The notes: generated from the letters alone by a model not told the origin. A stretch of DNA of 31,283 bases from an uncultured Oscillibacter sp. (GCA_910584075.1 CAJTZI010000021.1:1-31283), one strand, 5' to 3'; positions 21,965-29,957 are shown, counted from the stretch's first letter. Made by a program: numbers and translations.

Positions 21965-22069
21965 GGGGACAGTGGCGGGACCAGTCCGTTTGTCAGGGAT
22001 TGATGTCCGCCGCCGGAATCAGGAGCTGAGCAAGCGGACGATTCCGCCGGACGCCGTCACTCCTCATTC

Positions 22070-22234
22070 TAGGGCCTGTTCACACAAGCCCACGCCCACA
22101 TCTTTTCGGCAAATTTTGTCGCCTGCTTTATTAAAAATTTTTGCCGTACGCCAGTACGCCTGCAAATTTTTACCTCGCATCCGGCTGAAATTTGCTGAAA
22201 ATCCGCACATGTGGGATTATGTGAACAGGCCCTA
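22070..22234. mobile_element. MITE-like element 1 (165 bp) at the response regulator stop codon
   Basis: Perfect 13-bp terminal inverted repeats GGGCCTGTTCACA (22072-22084, 22220-22232 inverted) are flanked by a TA duplication (22070-22071, 22233-22234). The inverted symmetry continues imperfectly inward: TTTTC-x-GCAAATTT occurs on both sides, and an AAAATTTTT-rich hairpin lies in the centre. It has no gene. Ends and TA target suggest mobilisation by an IS5- or IS630-type transposase; this is inferred. The right end supplies the G of the TAG stop codon of the response regulator. Confidence 0.8.
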
Positions 22235-22912
22235 AAGCGTGATTGTCCAGGTGTATCCCAACCCGTAGACCGTCTTGAGATATTGGGGCCTGGAGGGGTT
22301 GTCCTCCAGCTTGCTCCGCAGGCGCTTCACAGTCACGGACAGGGCGTTTTCGTCCACGTACTCCGCGCCGTCAGTCCACACCCGGTCCACCAGGGCCGCC
22401 CGGGTCAGGGTGCGGCCCCGGTTTTCCACCAGCACGCGCAGGAGCTTCTGCTCCGTCTTGCTCAGTTCGATCAGGACGCCGTCCCTGCGGAACTCCATCC
22501 GCCCGAAGTCGAAGGAGAAGGGCGGCAGCTCCACCCGGTCCGGTGCCGGCGGCTCACCCCGGCGCAGCTGGGCGTTGACCCGGGCCCGCAGCACCGCCAG
22601 GGAAAAGGGCTTGGTGATATAGTCGTCCGCGCCGGATTCCAGGCCGGTGACGATGTCCGTCTCCATGTCGTTGGCGGTGAGGAGGATGACGGGCAGGGAT
22701 GAGGACTGCCGGATCTGCCGCAGCAGGTCCAGGCCGCTGCCGTCAGGCAGGTTGACGTCCAGAACGGCCAGATGAAAGGGCCGGCTCTCCAGCGCGGTTC
22801 GGGCCTCCGCCAGGGAGCGGCAGAGGACGGCCTCCAGCTCCGGGTGCTGGAGGGCCAGCCGGACGCCGTCCCCCAGAGCCCGGTCATCCTCCACGATCAG
22901 GATGCGCTTCAT
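22232..22912 (-). CDS. OmpR-family response regulator
   Basis: A 226-residue regulator with a receiver domain (1-115: acidic pocket EDD at 8-10, phosphoacceptor Asp52 in VLDVNLPDGSG, Thr in LLTAND, Lys in YITKPFS) and a winged-helix DNA-binding domain (about 130-226: LSKTEQKLLRVLVENRG, ENALSVTVKRLRSKL, TVYGLGYTW). It is the partner of the histidine kinase downstream. The ATG at 22912 has AAAGGAGG ten bases upstream and lies only 16 bases after prfC, so it is probably co-transcribed with it. Its TAG stop is built from the TA target duplication plus the first G of the MITE. Confidence 0.95.
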   Translation of the reverse strand: MKRILIVEDDRALGDGVRLALQHPELEAVLCRSLAEARTALESRPFHLAVLDVNLPDGSGLDLLRQIRQSSSLPVILLTANDMETDIVTGLESGADDYITKPFSLAVLRARVNAQLRRGEPPAPDRVELPPFSFDFGRMEFRRDGVLIELSKTEQKLLRVLVENRGRTLTRAALVDRVWTDGAEYVDENALSVTVKRLRSKLEDNPSRPQYLKTVYGLGYTWTITL

Positions 22913-22928
22913 GGTGCCGCGGCCTCCT

Positions 22929-24509
22929 TTACACGGAGAGAGAGTCTGCCAAAACCAGCCCGGGGTTGTGCTTGGTGAGGAAGCCCACGCTCCACTCCCC
23001 GCCGAAGGCCACCAGCAGCCGTTCCCGGAAGTCCTCCAGAATGGCGGAGCCGGTGCACAGCACCAGTTCCTCCGGCTTGCAGGGGCAGGCGGTGATGAGC
23101 CGCAGGTGGTCGTAGGGCAGGCCGGTCATATACAGGTCCACGCCGTACTCGGACTTCATCCGGTACTCGAACACGTCAAACTGCAGCGTGCCCACCACGC
23201 CCACGATGACCTCCTCCATGCCGGCGCCGGGGAGCTTGAAGATCTGAATGGCGCCCTCCTGGGCGATCTGCTCCGTGCCCTTGATGAACTGCTTGCGCTT
23301 CATGGTGTCCTTGGGAGACACCCGCATGAAGTGCTCCGGCTCAAAGGTGGGGATGCCGGAGTAGCGGAATTTCTTCCCCGGCACGGTGACGGTGTCGCCG
23401 ATGGCGAAGAGGCCGGGGTCGAACACGCCGATGATGTCCCCGGCGTAGGCCTCCTCCACGATCTCCCGCTCGGCGGCCATCATCTGCTGGGGCTGGGAGA
23501 GGCGCAGCTTCTTGCCGCTTTGAACGTGGAAATACTCCGTGTCCCGCTGGAATTTGCCGGAGCAGATCCGCATGAAGGCCAGCCGGTCCCGGTGAGCCTT
23601 GTTCATGTTGGCCTGGATCTTGAAGACGAAGGCGGAGAAGTCCTCGGAAAAGGCGTCCACCTCCCCCTGGTCGGACACCCGGCTCAGGGGCGGCGTGGTC
23701 ATGCGCAGAAACTCCTCCAGGAAGGGCTCCACGCCGAAGGTGGTGAGGGCGGAGCCAAAGAACACCGGGGACAGTGTGCCGTTTCGCACGGCCTCCAGGT
23801 CGAACTCCCGTCCGGCCCCCAGCAGCTCCACCTCCTCCCGCAGGGCGGCGGCTCTGGCCTCGCCGACCATGTCTTCCAGGGCGGGGTCCTCCAGGGCTAC
23901 CTCGGCGGAGCGGACCTTCTTGCCCCGCTCCTCGGCCTGGAAGAAGAGGATGCGCCCCTTCTCCCGGTCGTAGACACCCTGAAATTCCTTTCCGCAGCCG
24001 ATGGGCCAGTTGACGGCGTAGGTGTCGATCCCCAACTCCCGCTCCACCTCCTCGCACAGCTCCAAGGGGTCCCGGGTCTCCCGGTCCATCTTGTTGATGA
24101 AGGTGAAGATGGGGATGTGCCGCAGAGCGCAGACCTTGAAGAGCTTTCGGGTCTGGGGCTCCACGCCCTTGGCCCCGTCGATGACCATCACGGCGGAATC
24201 CGCCGCCATGAGGGTGCGGTAGGTGTCCTCGGAGAAGTCCTGGTGGCCGGGAGTATCCAGGATGTTGATGCAAAAGCCCCCGTGCTGGAACTGCATGACG
24301 GAAGAGGTGACGGAGATGCCTCTTTGCTTCTCGATCTCCATCCAGTCGCTGGTGGCGGCCCGGGCCCGCTTGCCCTTGACCTCCCCGGCCTGGGCGATGG
24401 CTCCGCCGTAGAGCAGGAATTTTTCCGTCAGGGTGGTTTTGCCGGCGTCGGGGTGGGAGATGATGGCGAAGGTGCGCCGCCGGGAGATTTCAGAGCGGTA
24501 GTCAGACAT
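22929..24509 (-). CDS. prfC: Peptide chain release factor 3
   Basis: A 526-residue translational GTPase that recycles RF1/RF2 from the ribosome. Visible are G1 SHPDAGKTTLTEKFL (18-32), RGISVTSSVMQF (switch I), DTPGHQDFSEDTYRTL (G3), FINKMDRE (G4) and the RF3-specific C-terminal region (PKDTMKRKQFIKG, VGVVGTLQFDVFEYR). A much longer open frame exists upstream, but the ATG at 24509 with GGAGG close upstream gives the usual RF3 N-terminus MSDYRSEISRRRTFAIISHP. A TTGCAA-N17-TACATT promoter lies about 80 bases upstream. The response regulator follows directly. Confidence 0.97.
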   Translation of the reverse strand: MSDYRSEISRRRTFAIISHPDAGKTTLTEKFLLYGGAIAQAGEVKGKRARAATSDWMEIEKQRGISVTSSVMQFQHGGFCINILDTPGHQDFSEDTYRTLMAADSAVMVIDGAKGVEPQTRKLFKVCALRHIPIFTFINKMDRETRDPLELCEEVERELGIDTYAVNWPIGCGKEFQGVYDREKGRILFFQAEERGKKVRSAEVALEDPALEDMVGEARAAALREEVELLGAGREFDLEAVRNGTLSPVFFGSALTTFGVEPFLEEFLRMTTPPLSRVSDQGEVDAFSEDFSAFVFKIQANMNKAHRDRLAFMRICSGKFQRDTEYFHVQSGKKLRLSQPQQMMAAEREIVEEAYAGDIIGVFDPGLFAIGDTVTVPGKKFRYSGIPTFEPEHFMRVSPKDTMKRKQFIKGTEQIAQEGAIQIFKLPGAGMEEVIVGVVGTLQFDVFEYRMKSEYGVDLYMTGLPYDHLRLITACPCKPEELVLCTGSAILEDFRERLLVAFGGEWSVGFLTKHNPGLVLADSLSV

Positions 24510-24588
24510 AGTACCTCCATGCGCCGCGAGGGCGCTCTTAAAAAAGTTCAGCAGGCCCCGGAAACGGGGCGGAAAATACAGCCTATTC

Positions 24589-24617
24589 AATGTACCACAG
24601 GAAGACGGGATTTGCAA
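24589..24617 (-). promoter_or_regulatory. Promoter of prfC
   Basis: Minus strand TTGCAA (24612-24617), 17 bases, TACATT (24589-24594). A small GCCCCG/CGGGGC hairpin follows in the leader, then TTTTTT nine bases later, which could attenuate weakly. Confidence 0.6.
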
Positions 24618-24894
24618 GGGGGAGGCTGCACCAGACAGGACAGCGCCCGTTACTTTTGGAACTTGAAAAGGCACATATGCGGCGGCTGTCTTCCAGGGGT
24701 ATTTTGCCTCTGGCGGCGCAGGTCCGGGCGCCCCTCCGCTAATCCGTGCGAAAGCCCCGGGAACTGGTCTTTCCATAGACCTTTCCCGAGGCTTCCGCGG
24801 GTCTGACTGCCGGTTTTGCCGTGTGTGAAGGTCTCCCCCCGGGAGCCGTCGCACTTTTGAAAAGAGAGAGAAAGAGGTTGGTCTGAATCGCTGG
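24618..24894. other. Intergenic stretch between the nhaC-like gene and prfC with hairpins
   Basis: No gene is seen. A long interrupted hairpin spans 24752-24794 (AAGCC/GGCTT outer, CGGGAA/TTCCCG middle, GGTCT/AGACC inner), and a smaller one spans about 24831-24848. Neither has a clear U-run. They probably mark the 3' end of the NhaC transcript. Confidence 0.45.
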
Positions 24895-26301
24895 CTACAG
24901 AAGATTTCCGAGAATCAGATACCCAATCACAACCAGAGCCGCCACAGTCAGCGTATAGGGCAGCTGCGTCTTTACATGGTCGACGTGGTCGGAACCCGAT
25001 CCCAGAGAGGAGAGAATGGTGGTATCAGAGAGCGGAGAACAGTGGTCGCCGAAGCAGCCGCCGCCCATGACGGCAGCGATCTCCGCATAGACCAGGCTGG
25101 TTGCCTCGCCGCCCGTCATCTGAAACGCCAGGGGCATTGCAATGGGAATCATAATGGCATAGACACCCCAGGACGTGCCTGTGAAGAAGGAGATGAACGC
25201 GCACATGGCAAAGGTCAGAGCCAGAAGACTTCCCGGGGTGATCCAGGACTCGGTGATGCTGATGACGAAATCCGCGGTGCCCAAGGTTTTGCTGATGGAG
25301 TTGATGCAGTAGGCCGCCGCCAGGATCAGCATCGCGCCGGTGACGGACTTGATGCCGAGCATGACCGTCTCCATCATCTCACGAATATTGAATACCCGCT
25401 GGATCAGCAGGAGCACAGCCTGGTACACAACCGCCAGAACGAAGGCCTCCAGGATCTTGGCGGAGCCCATGACCACATATGTGCCAAGGCTCGTGCAGAT
25501 CACGATCACCGCCGGGAGCAGGAAGTGCAGCACGATATTGGCCTTGAAGCCCTCGTTGGGCTTGATTCCGTCCAGCTCATTGGAGAGCATGGGGTGGGCG
25601 CCCTCCGCATAGACCTGTCCAGTTGTGCGGGCACGCTCTTCGGCCTTTTTCATCGCGCCGTAGTCTGGCAGAAATCCCAGGACGATCAGGAAGACCATAA
25701 TGATCGTCAGAATACCGTACAGCTGGAAGGGGATGGAGCGGATCACCGCGTTCTGCCCCATGTCGGCGGTGGCAAAGGTGCCAAATCCCACGACCAGTCC
25801 GGCCACATAGATCCCCCAGGATGTAAAGGGGAAGGTGATGCAGATCGGAGCCGAGGTGCAGTCGCAGATCCAGGCCAGCTTCTCCCGGGAGACCTGCGCC
25901 TTATCCGTAATCGGCCGCATCACATTGCCCACGAACAGAGGGCTGAAATAATCGCTGAAGAAGATGAATACACCCAGGCAGGCTGACATAATCTGCGCAA
26001 GACGCGCGGTGATGTGCATCCTTTCGTTGAGCTTGTCCGTCACCGCCTGAATGGCGCCGGACTTTTGAAAAAAGGCAACCATGATACCGATGAATATCTC
26101 AATCGTAATGACCCAGATAAAATCCGCGTTTCCCAATGCGCTTTGGATAATGCCGCTGAAACCAAAGAGCAGGTTTTGCTGGGAGACCAGCAGACCGACC
26201 AAAACACCGCATAGGATAGAAAAAAGCGCCTCTTTGGTGATAAACGCCAAGATAACGGCAACTACCGCGGGCGCTAAGGAGAGAATACCGTAATTGTCCA
26301 T
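24895..26301 (-). CDS. NhaC-family Na+/H+ (or substrate/Na+) antiporter
   Basis: A 468-residue membrane protein with about 11-12 helices and NhaC-family features: FSDYFSPLFVGNVMRPITDK, CDCTSAPICITFPFTSWG, FFTGTSWGVYAIMIPIAMPL and MGGGCFGDHCSPLSDTTILS. The family includes Na+/H+ antiporters and organic-acid/Na+ exchangers. Its place behind the alanine dehydrogenase-like gene suggests it moves an amino acid, organic acid or Na+ for that pathway; this is inference. The ATG at 26301 has GGAGG five bases upstream; the ATG four codons earlier overlaps that site. Same transcript as the gene upstream (107-base gap, no terminator). Confidence 0.88.
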   Translation of the reverse strand: MDNYGILSLAPAVVAVILAFITKEALFSILCGVLVGLLVSQQNLLFGFSGIIQSALGNADFIWVITIEIFIGIMVAFFQKSGAIQAVTDKLNERMHITARLAQIMSACLGVFIFFSDYFSPLFVGNVMRPITDKAQVSREKLAWICDCTSAPICITFPFTSWGIYVAGLVVGFGTFATADMGQNAVIRSIPFQLYGILTIIMVFLIVLGFLPDYGAMKKAEERARTTGQVYAEGAHPMLSNELDGIKPNEGFKANIVLHFLLPAVIVICTSLGTYVVMGSAKILEAFVLAVVYQAVLLLIQRVFNIREMMETVMLGIKSVTGAMLILAAAYCINSISKTLGTADFVISITESWITPGSLLALTFAMCAFISFFTGTSWGVYAIMIPIAMPLAFQMTGGEATSLVYAEIAAVMGGGCFGDHCSPLSDTTILSSLGSGSDHVDHVKTQLPYTLTVAALVVIGYLILGNLL

Positions 26302-26408
26302 TCTGACCTCCATTTTTATGAACCGTTCTATTGTCTATGGGCAACAACCGCCAGGTCGTACACAGAGATGTGCTCCTCCGGCATGTCTCCGCAGGAGCGG
26401 AGAATAAT

Positions 26409-27527
26409 TCACCAGGTTTTGACCAACGTCTCGGCGTCCGTCCAGAGACGATCCTGCTTGAGCGCGGTCTCCTGCAAAGTGAGCTTTCCATCACAGCAGG
26501 TCATGCCCTTGCGCAGAAGCGGGTTGTCCTTGACGGCCTGCTTGAAGCCCTTTTCCGCAATTTGAAGGAGATAGGGAAGCGTCGCGTTCGCCAGCGTGAC
26601 AGAGGCGGTCTGTGAGAAGGCGGAGGGGATGTTGTCTACACAATAGTGGGTAATGCCGTCTATCGTATAGACGGGGTCTGTATGAGTCGTGCTGCGGCAG
26701 GTCTCAATCGCCCCCTCGTCATCGCAGGCGACGTCAACGATCAGAGCCCCGGGCTTCATCAGTCTCAGATCCTCCCGGTAGATCACATGGTCCTTGCGGA
26801 ACTTGGGCCAGTTGATACAGTTGAACACCACATCCGAATCCGTCAGGCAGGCCTCCAAATTTGCGCGGTTGGACATCAGGAAGGAGACATTGCCGGGCAG
26901 AGTCCTCTGGGCGGCGAGCATCGCGTTGATATTGACATCCAGAATCCGGACGGTATTGCCGAACGCCCCCGCCAGCTCCGCCACGCCCAGGCCCGTACAG
27001 CCGCAGCCGAGAATCGTGATGACGGGCGCATTCACACCGGCCACATTGGCCAGCAGCTTTCCGTTTCCGCCGTGGACCGCCTGCGAATAGTACAGGGCTG
27101 CCAGGAATCCGCCCTTGCCGGCCAGTTCGCTCATCGGGCGCAGCAGCGGGAACCCACCGTTCTCGTCCTGCACATCCTCGTAGGCCACGGCGGAGACGTG
27201 GCTGTTCAGCAGCACGTCGGTCTCCTCCGGATGGGCATTGGAATGGATATAGGTAAACAAAATCTTATCATCCGCCATCCACTTGTACTCCTGGGGAAAC
27301 AGCTCTTTCACCTTGTAATAGAGATCTGCCTTTTCCCAGACGGTCTCACAGTCCGCGATGATCGCCCCGGCCGCCTCGTACTCGGCATCGGGAAACCCGC
27401 TGCCCGTGCCGGCTCCTGTTTCGACATAGACAGTGTGTCCATGCCGTACGATTTCCTGTACAGTGGCAGGGATCGCCGCAACCCGAAACTCATTGTCCTT
27501 TACCTCCTTGAGGACGCCAATTACCAT
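26409..27527 (-). CDS. Alanine dehydrogenase-like enzyme
   Basis: A 372-residue protein of the alanine dehydrogenase/NAD(P) transhydrogenase family. The catalytic residues line up with those of alanine dehydrogenase: Arg15 (NEFRVA), Lys74 (YKVKELF), His95 (FTYIHSNAHPE) and Asp269 (VDVACDDEG). The NAD-binding glycine motif is present as LGCGCTGLG (173-181). The substrate loop differs from the standard (SELAGKGGFLAAL instead of SEVAGRMA..), and INWP replaces the usual VLIPG. It therefore binds NAD and an amino or keto acid, but the substrate may not be alanine. The ATG at 27527 has GGGAG eight bases upstream. First gene of a two-gene operon with the NhaC-like gene, behind a promoter covered by a GntR-type operator. 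Confidence 0.82.
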   Translation of the reverse strand: MVIGVLKEVKDNEFRVAAIPATVQEIVRHGHTVYVETGAGTGSGFPDAEYEAAGAIIADCETVWEKADLYYKVKELFPQEYKWMADDKILFTYIHSNAHPEETDVLLNSHVSAVAYEDVQDENGGFPLLRPMSELAGKGGFLAALYYSQAVHGGNGKLLANVAGVNAPVITILGCGCTGLGVAELAGAFGNTVRILDVNINAMLAAQRTLPGNVSFLMSNRANLEACLTDSDVVFNCINWPKFRKDHVIYREDLRLMKPGALIVDVACDDEGAIETCRSTTHTDPVYTIDGITHYCVDNIPSAFSQTASVTLANATLPYLLQIAEKGFKQAVKDNPLLRKGMTCCDGKLTLQETALKQDRLWTDAETLVKTW

Positions 27528-27617
27528 AGAAAAAACTCCCTTCTTCTTTCATTTTTCCCGCTCTTCAAGCCGCGTCCCAGCCGGTGGATCAATGGCAGCA
27601 CTCGGCTTGTATTAAAA

Positions 27618-27646
27618 ATTGTATACAAAATTGAATTCGATATCAA
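27618..27646 (-). promoter_or_regulatory. Promoter and operator 1 of the dehydrogenase/antiporter operon
   Basis: Minus strand TTGATA (27641-27646), 17 bases, TACAAT (27618-27623). The perfect palindrome TTGTATACAA (27619-27628) covers the -10, the classical place for repression by a GntR-type dimer. Confidence 0.75.
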
Positions 27647-27708
27647 GCCCTTTTTGAAAAATTCCCAAAGTTTGTAGAGACCCCCAAAAAACAGTTTGTG
27701 AATTATAT

Positions 27709-27720
27709 ATTGTATACAAT
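27709..27720. promoter_or_regulatory. Operator 2, ATTGTATACAAT
   Basis: A perfect 12-bp palindrome with the same TTGTATACAA core as operator 1, 90 bp away (about nine helical turns), lying upstream of the racemase promoter. The distance would allow looping between the two divergent promoters. Confidence 0.7.
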
Positions 27721-27734
27721 TTTGTATTTTTGTG

Positions 27735-27764
27735 TTGACTTATTCTGACCTCACGAGGTATCAT
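27735..27764 (+). promoter_or_regulatory. Promoter of the racemase-like gene
   Basis: TTGACT (27735-27740), 18 bases, TATCAT (27759-27764), about 58 bases before the +1 region of the coding sequence. Confidence 0.65.
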
Positions 27765-27828
27765 AGACGCAGACATCGGAACTCTCTCTGACCTGCAGCC
27801 CTATTATTTTCTGTTTGGAGGAACCCTT

Positions 27829-28572
27829 ATGACAAAAGAACAACCTGTGATCGCAATCCTCCGCTGGGAATCCGGTCATGTACCCCAGGGATTGATGCAG
27901 CTGGAGGCCATGGCGGGCAACAGCACGAATCCGCGCTCTTATCCCTTTCCGGTTCGAATGGTGGAAGTGCCGGGCGCAAACACGGACACGGTGATTCTCC
28001 ATCCCAGCCAGAAGCTTCTGGAGGATATGATTGAGCTCTCCCGCAGGCTGGCGGACGAAGAGGGGATCCGCGCCATCACCACAAGCTGTGGCTTTAACGC
28101 AATCTTTCAAAAGGCACTGGCCGAAGCGGTGGATATCCCCATATTTTCCTCTGCGCTGCTGCAGGTGCCCTTCGTACAGCAGCTGGTAGGAGAAAATCGC
28201 GCCGTAGGTGTGATCACGGCCAACAGTGCGGCCCTTTCAAAGGAGCATCTGCGTGCCTGCGGGATCACAGACGAGATGAACGTGGTGGTCATGGGATTGG
28301 AAAGCGCGCCGGAGTGGAGCAAAATCTTTGATCAGCCGGATATGCCGTTTGATATGGAGGCCGTCTCACAAGAGATCCTGGGTGTGGCCAGAGAGGGCGT
28401 CCGGCAGCACCCCCAGATCTCCGCCATTGTCCTGGAGTGCACTGACCTGCCTCCCTATGCCGCCCGCATTCGCCGTGAACTGGGCCTGCCTGTATTTGAC
28501 TTCAACTCTATGATGGGGCATGTGGCCATGGCACTTTCCCAGGTTTCTCTGTATGAGCCGCAGATGTTCTAA
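27829..28572 (+). CDS. Aspartate/glutamate racemase-superfamily protein
   Basis: A 247-residue cytoplasmic protein with the pseudo-symmetric two-domain racemase layout. The two catalytic cysteines are Cys87 in ITTSCGFN and Cys204 in VLECTDLPPY, which in this superfamily act as a cofactor-independent acid/base pair on either side of an alpha carbon. Relatives include aspartate, glutamate and hydantoin racemases and maleate isomerases; the exact substrate cannot be read. The ATG at 27829 has GGAGG seven bases upstream. Transcribed divergently from the dehydrogenase/antiporter operon across a shared region with two GntR-type operators. Together they suggest use of a D- or unusual amino acid. Confidence 0.85.
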   Translation: MTKEQPVIAILRWESGHVPQGLMQLEAMAGNSTNPRSYPFPVRMVEVPGANTDTVILHPSQKLLEDMIELSRRLADEEGIRAITTSCGFNAIFQKALAEAVDIPIFSSALLQVPFVQQLVGENRAVGVITANSAALSKEHLRACGITDEMNVVVMGLESAPEWSKIFDQPDMPFDMEAVSQEILGVAREGVRQHPQISAIVLECTDLPPYAARIRRELGLPVFDFNSMMGHVAMALSQVSLYEPQMF

Positions 28573-28597
28573 GGTACGCTGACCCGCAATCAATATA

Positions 28598-28643
28598 AAA
28601 AACTCACCGTGAAGCTGCGGAAAACGCAGCCTCGGTGAGTTTT
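28598..28643. terminator. Terminator after the racemase-like gene
   Basis: An 11-base outer stem AAAACTCACCG (28599-28609) pairs with CGGTGAGTTTT (28633-28643); an inner GCTGC/GCAGC stem continues it. A/T-runs on both sides make it usable in both directions. Confidence 0.82.
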
Positions 28644-28676
28644 AATCTATGGTTCGGCCAGCAGCCGGCCTTTTTA

Positions 28677-28835
28677 GAACCTGTATTCATAACCGGGAAA
28701 TGCCGAATGGGTGAGGATTTTCCCGCCGGACAAGGAAGTTTTCCGCAATAATCCTGACGGATTGCACGGGGAAGCGATGCGGTATGACGGAAAAAGACTG
28801 CTCACCCAGCGTTTAACAGTTGTGAATACAGGTTC
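28677..28835. mobile_element. MITE-like element 2 (159 bp) at the GntR stop codon
   Basis: Perfect 13-bp terminal inverted repeats GAACCTGTATTCA (28677-28689, inverted at 28823-28835) are flanked by TTA on both sides (28674-28676, 28836-28838), a 3-bp duplication of TNA type. The inside is an imperfect palindrome (GGGTGAG with CTCACCC, TTTTCC with GGAAAA) without a gene. The right TTA is the TAA stop codon of the GntR gene on the minus strand. A TNA duplication fits IS1031-group IS5 elements; the link is inferred. Confidence 0.78.
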
Positions 28836-29492
28836 TTAATGTAACGCCTGCGCCAGAATATGCGGTGACCGGCGGATATCGCCCTGCCCCAAGTGGATGT
28901 CATCCATCAACGCGGCAACACCCCGTTCCTCATCCTGGTCACAGAACGCCTCGTAAATCCGCTGGTGGATCGCCAGAGAGCGGCCACCGTTGGTGGAGCT
29001 GTCCCAAAACAGCAGATAGGTGGATACCTTGTTGTGTAGCTCGTTCAGATACTTCTCATAGTAAGGATTTCGCGCCTCCAGCGCGATGATCCAGTGGAAC
29101 TCCCGATTGAGCGAGGCGTACTCCACCATATTAAAGTGCTTTTCCAGATCTGCCTGCTGATCCAGAACGTTGCGCATCCAGCTGACGCTCTCCTCGCTCC
29201 GATGCCGGATGGCTGCGCGGAAGGCCCCCACCTCCAGCAACACCCGCAGTTCATACACTTGGTCGAGATCCGTCATAGAGGGCTTTGCCACAAATGACCC
29301 TCTGTTCGGCTGCTGCTCGACCATGCCCTCGTAGCTCAACCGCAGCAGCGCTGTGCGGATCGGCGTACGGCTGATCCCCGTCTCCCTGGAGATGTCCTCC
29401 TCGACAATCCGGTTCCCCGGATAGAGCGTTTTTGTGACGATCAGTTTCTTGATGTAGCTGTACGCCTGATCCACCGGACTGTTTTCTCTCAT
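28836..29492 (-). CDS. GntR-family regulator (FadR/FCD subfamily)
   Basis: A 218-residue regulator. Residues about 5-70 form the GntR winged helix (AYSYIKKLIVTKTLYPGNRI, VEEDISRETGISRTPIRTALLRL, EGMVEQQPNRGSFVA). Residues about 75-215 form the helical FCD effector domain (YELRVLLEVGAFRAAIR, REFHWIIALEARN, IHQRIYEAF), which in the family binds a carboxylate often with a metal. The ATG at 29492 has GGAGG five bases upstream; a GTG four codons earlier has none. Its promoter spacer holds an operator like those at the divergent racemase/dehydrogenase promoters, so it probably represses that cluster and itself. The stop codon coincides with the target duplication of MITE 2. Confidence 0.93.
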   Translation of the reverse strand: MRENSPVDQAYSYIKKLIVTKTLYPGNRIVEEDISRETGISRTPIRTALLRLSYEGMVEQQPNRGSFVAKPSMTDLDQVYELRVLLEVGAFRAAIRHRSEESVSWMRNVLDQQADLEKHFNMVEYASLNREFHWIIALEARNPYYEKYLNELHNKVSTYLLFWDSSTNGGRSLAIHQRIYEAFCDQDEERGVAALMDDIHLGQGDIRRSPHILAQALH

Positions 29493-29604
29493 CGCTTCCT
29501 CCACCGACTACGGCACACCCCGCTGTGCCATGCCGCAGTCCACTGTAATAAATTGGCCTTGTTTGAGAAATGGCCTGTTATATACTGCCAAGTGTGTTTG
29601 TTTT

Positions 29605-29632
29605 ATTATACTAAATTGTATCCAAATGTCAA
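29605..29632 (-). promoter_or_regulatory. Promoter of gntR with operator 3
   Basis: Minus strand TTGACA (29627-29632), 16 bases, TATAAT (29605-29610). ATTGTATCCAAAT (29615-29627) in the spacer differs from operators 1 and 2 mainly by A to C at one position. It predicts autorepression. Confidence 0.78.
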
Positions 29633-29684
29633 ACATTTTGTGCCGCGGCCACCGCGGCGCCTCGCCCGCCGGGGGAAAAATTTC

Positions 29685-29713
29685 TTGACACGACTTTAGA
29701 ACCCTGATAATAT
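29685..29713 (+). promoter_or_regulatory. Promoter of the cysE-cysS operon
   Basis: TTGACA (29685-29690), 17 bases, TAATAT (29708-29713); a TATAAT three bases later (29711-29716) is an alternative at 20-base spacing. Confidence 0.75.
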
Positions 29714-29719
29714 AATGAA

Positions 29720-29957
29720 CCATAAAAACTGCATAGCGCGATGAACGGAAAGAGTAACAGAGATTCCAAGGACCAGAGAGGGCGCGTCACCGGCTGAGAG
29801 CGTGCCTGCGGCGGAGACTGTGAAAGTGCGTCCGGGAGCGCGGGGGATGTGGAAGCCCCCCGTCCGGCCCGCGTCAGGGGCTTTGTGAGTGAGAAATGAG
29901 AGTGGAACCGCGATTCGTCGCCTCTTGTACCGCGTGGTACAGGGGGCGTTTTGTTTT
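29720..29957 (+). promoter_or_regulatory. T-box riboswitch (tRNA-Cys) in the cysE leader
   Basis: A textbook T-box: early GATGAACGGAAAGAGTA, an AGAGAG bulge sequence, a GGCTGAGAG distal loop, GTGAAAGTGCGTCCG with TGC at 29827-29829 as the likely specifier (Cys), the T-box GAGAGTGGAACCGCG (29898-29912), and a terminator stem (29919-29931 with 29936-29948) followed by TTTTGTTTT. Uncharged tRNA-Cys would allow read-through into cysE, the VOC gene and cysS, which fits their roles. Confidence 0.95.

Noticed and set aside
24510..24854. N-terminal extension of prfC by 115 codons
   Set aside because: The extension has no RF3 similarity and contains the promoter; the ATG at 24509 has a good ribosome binding site and gives the normal RF3 start.
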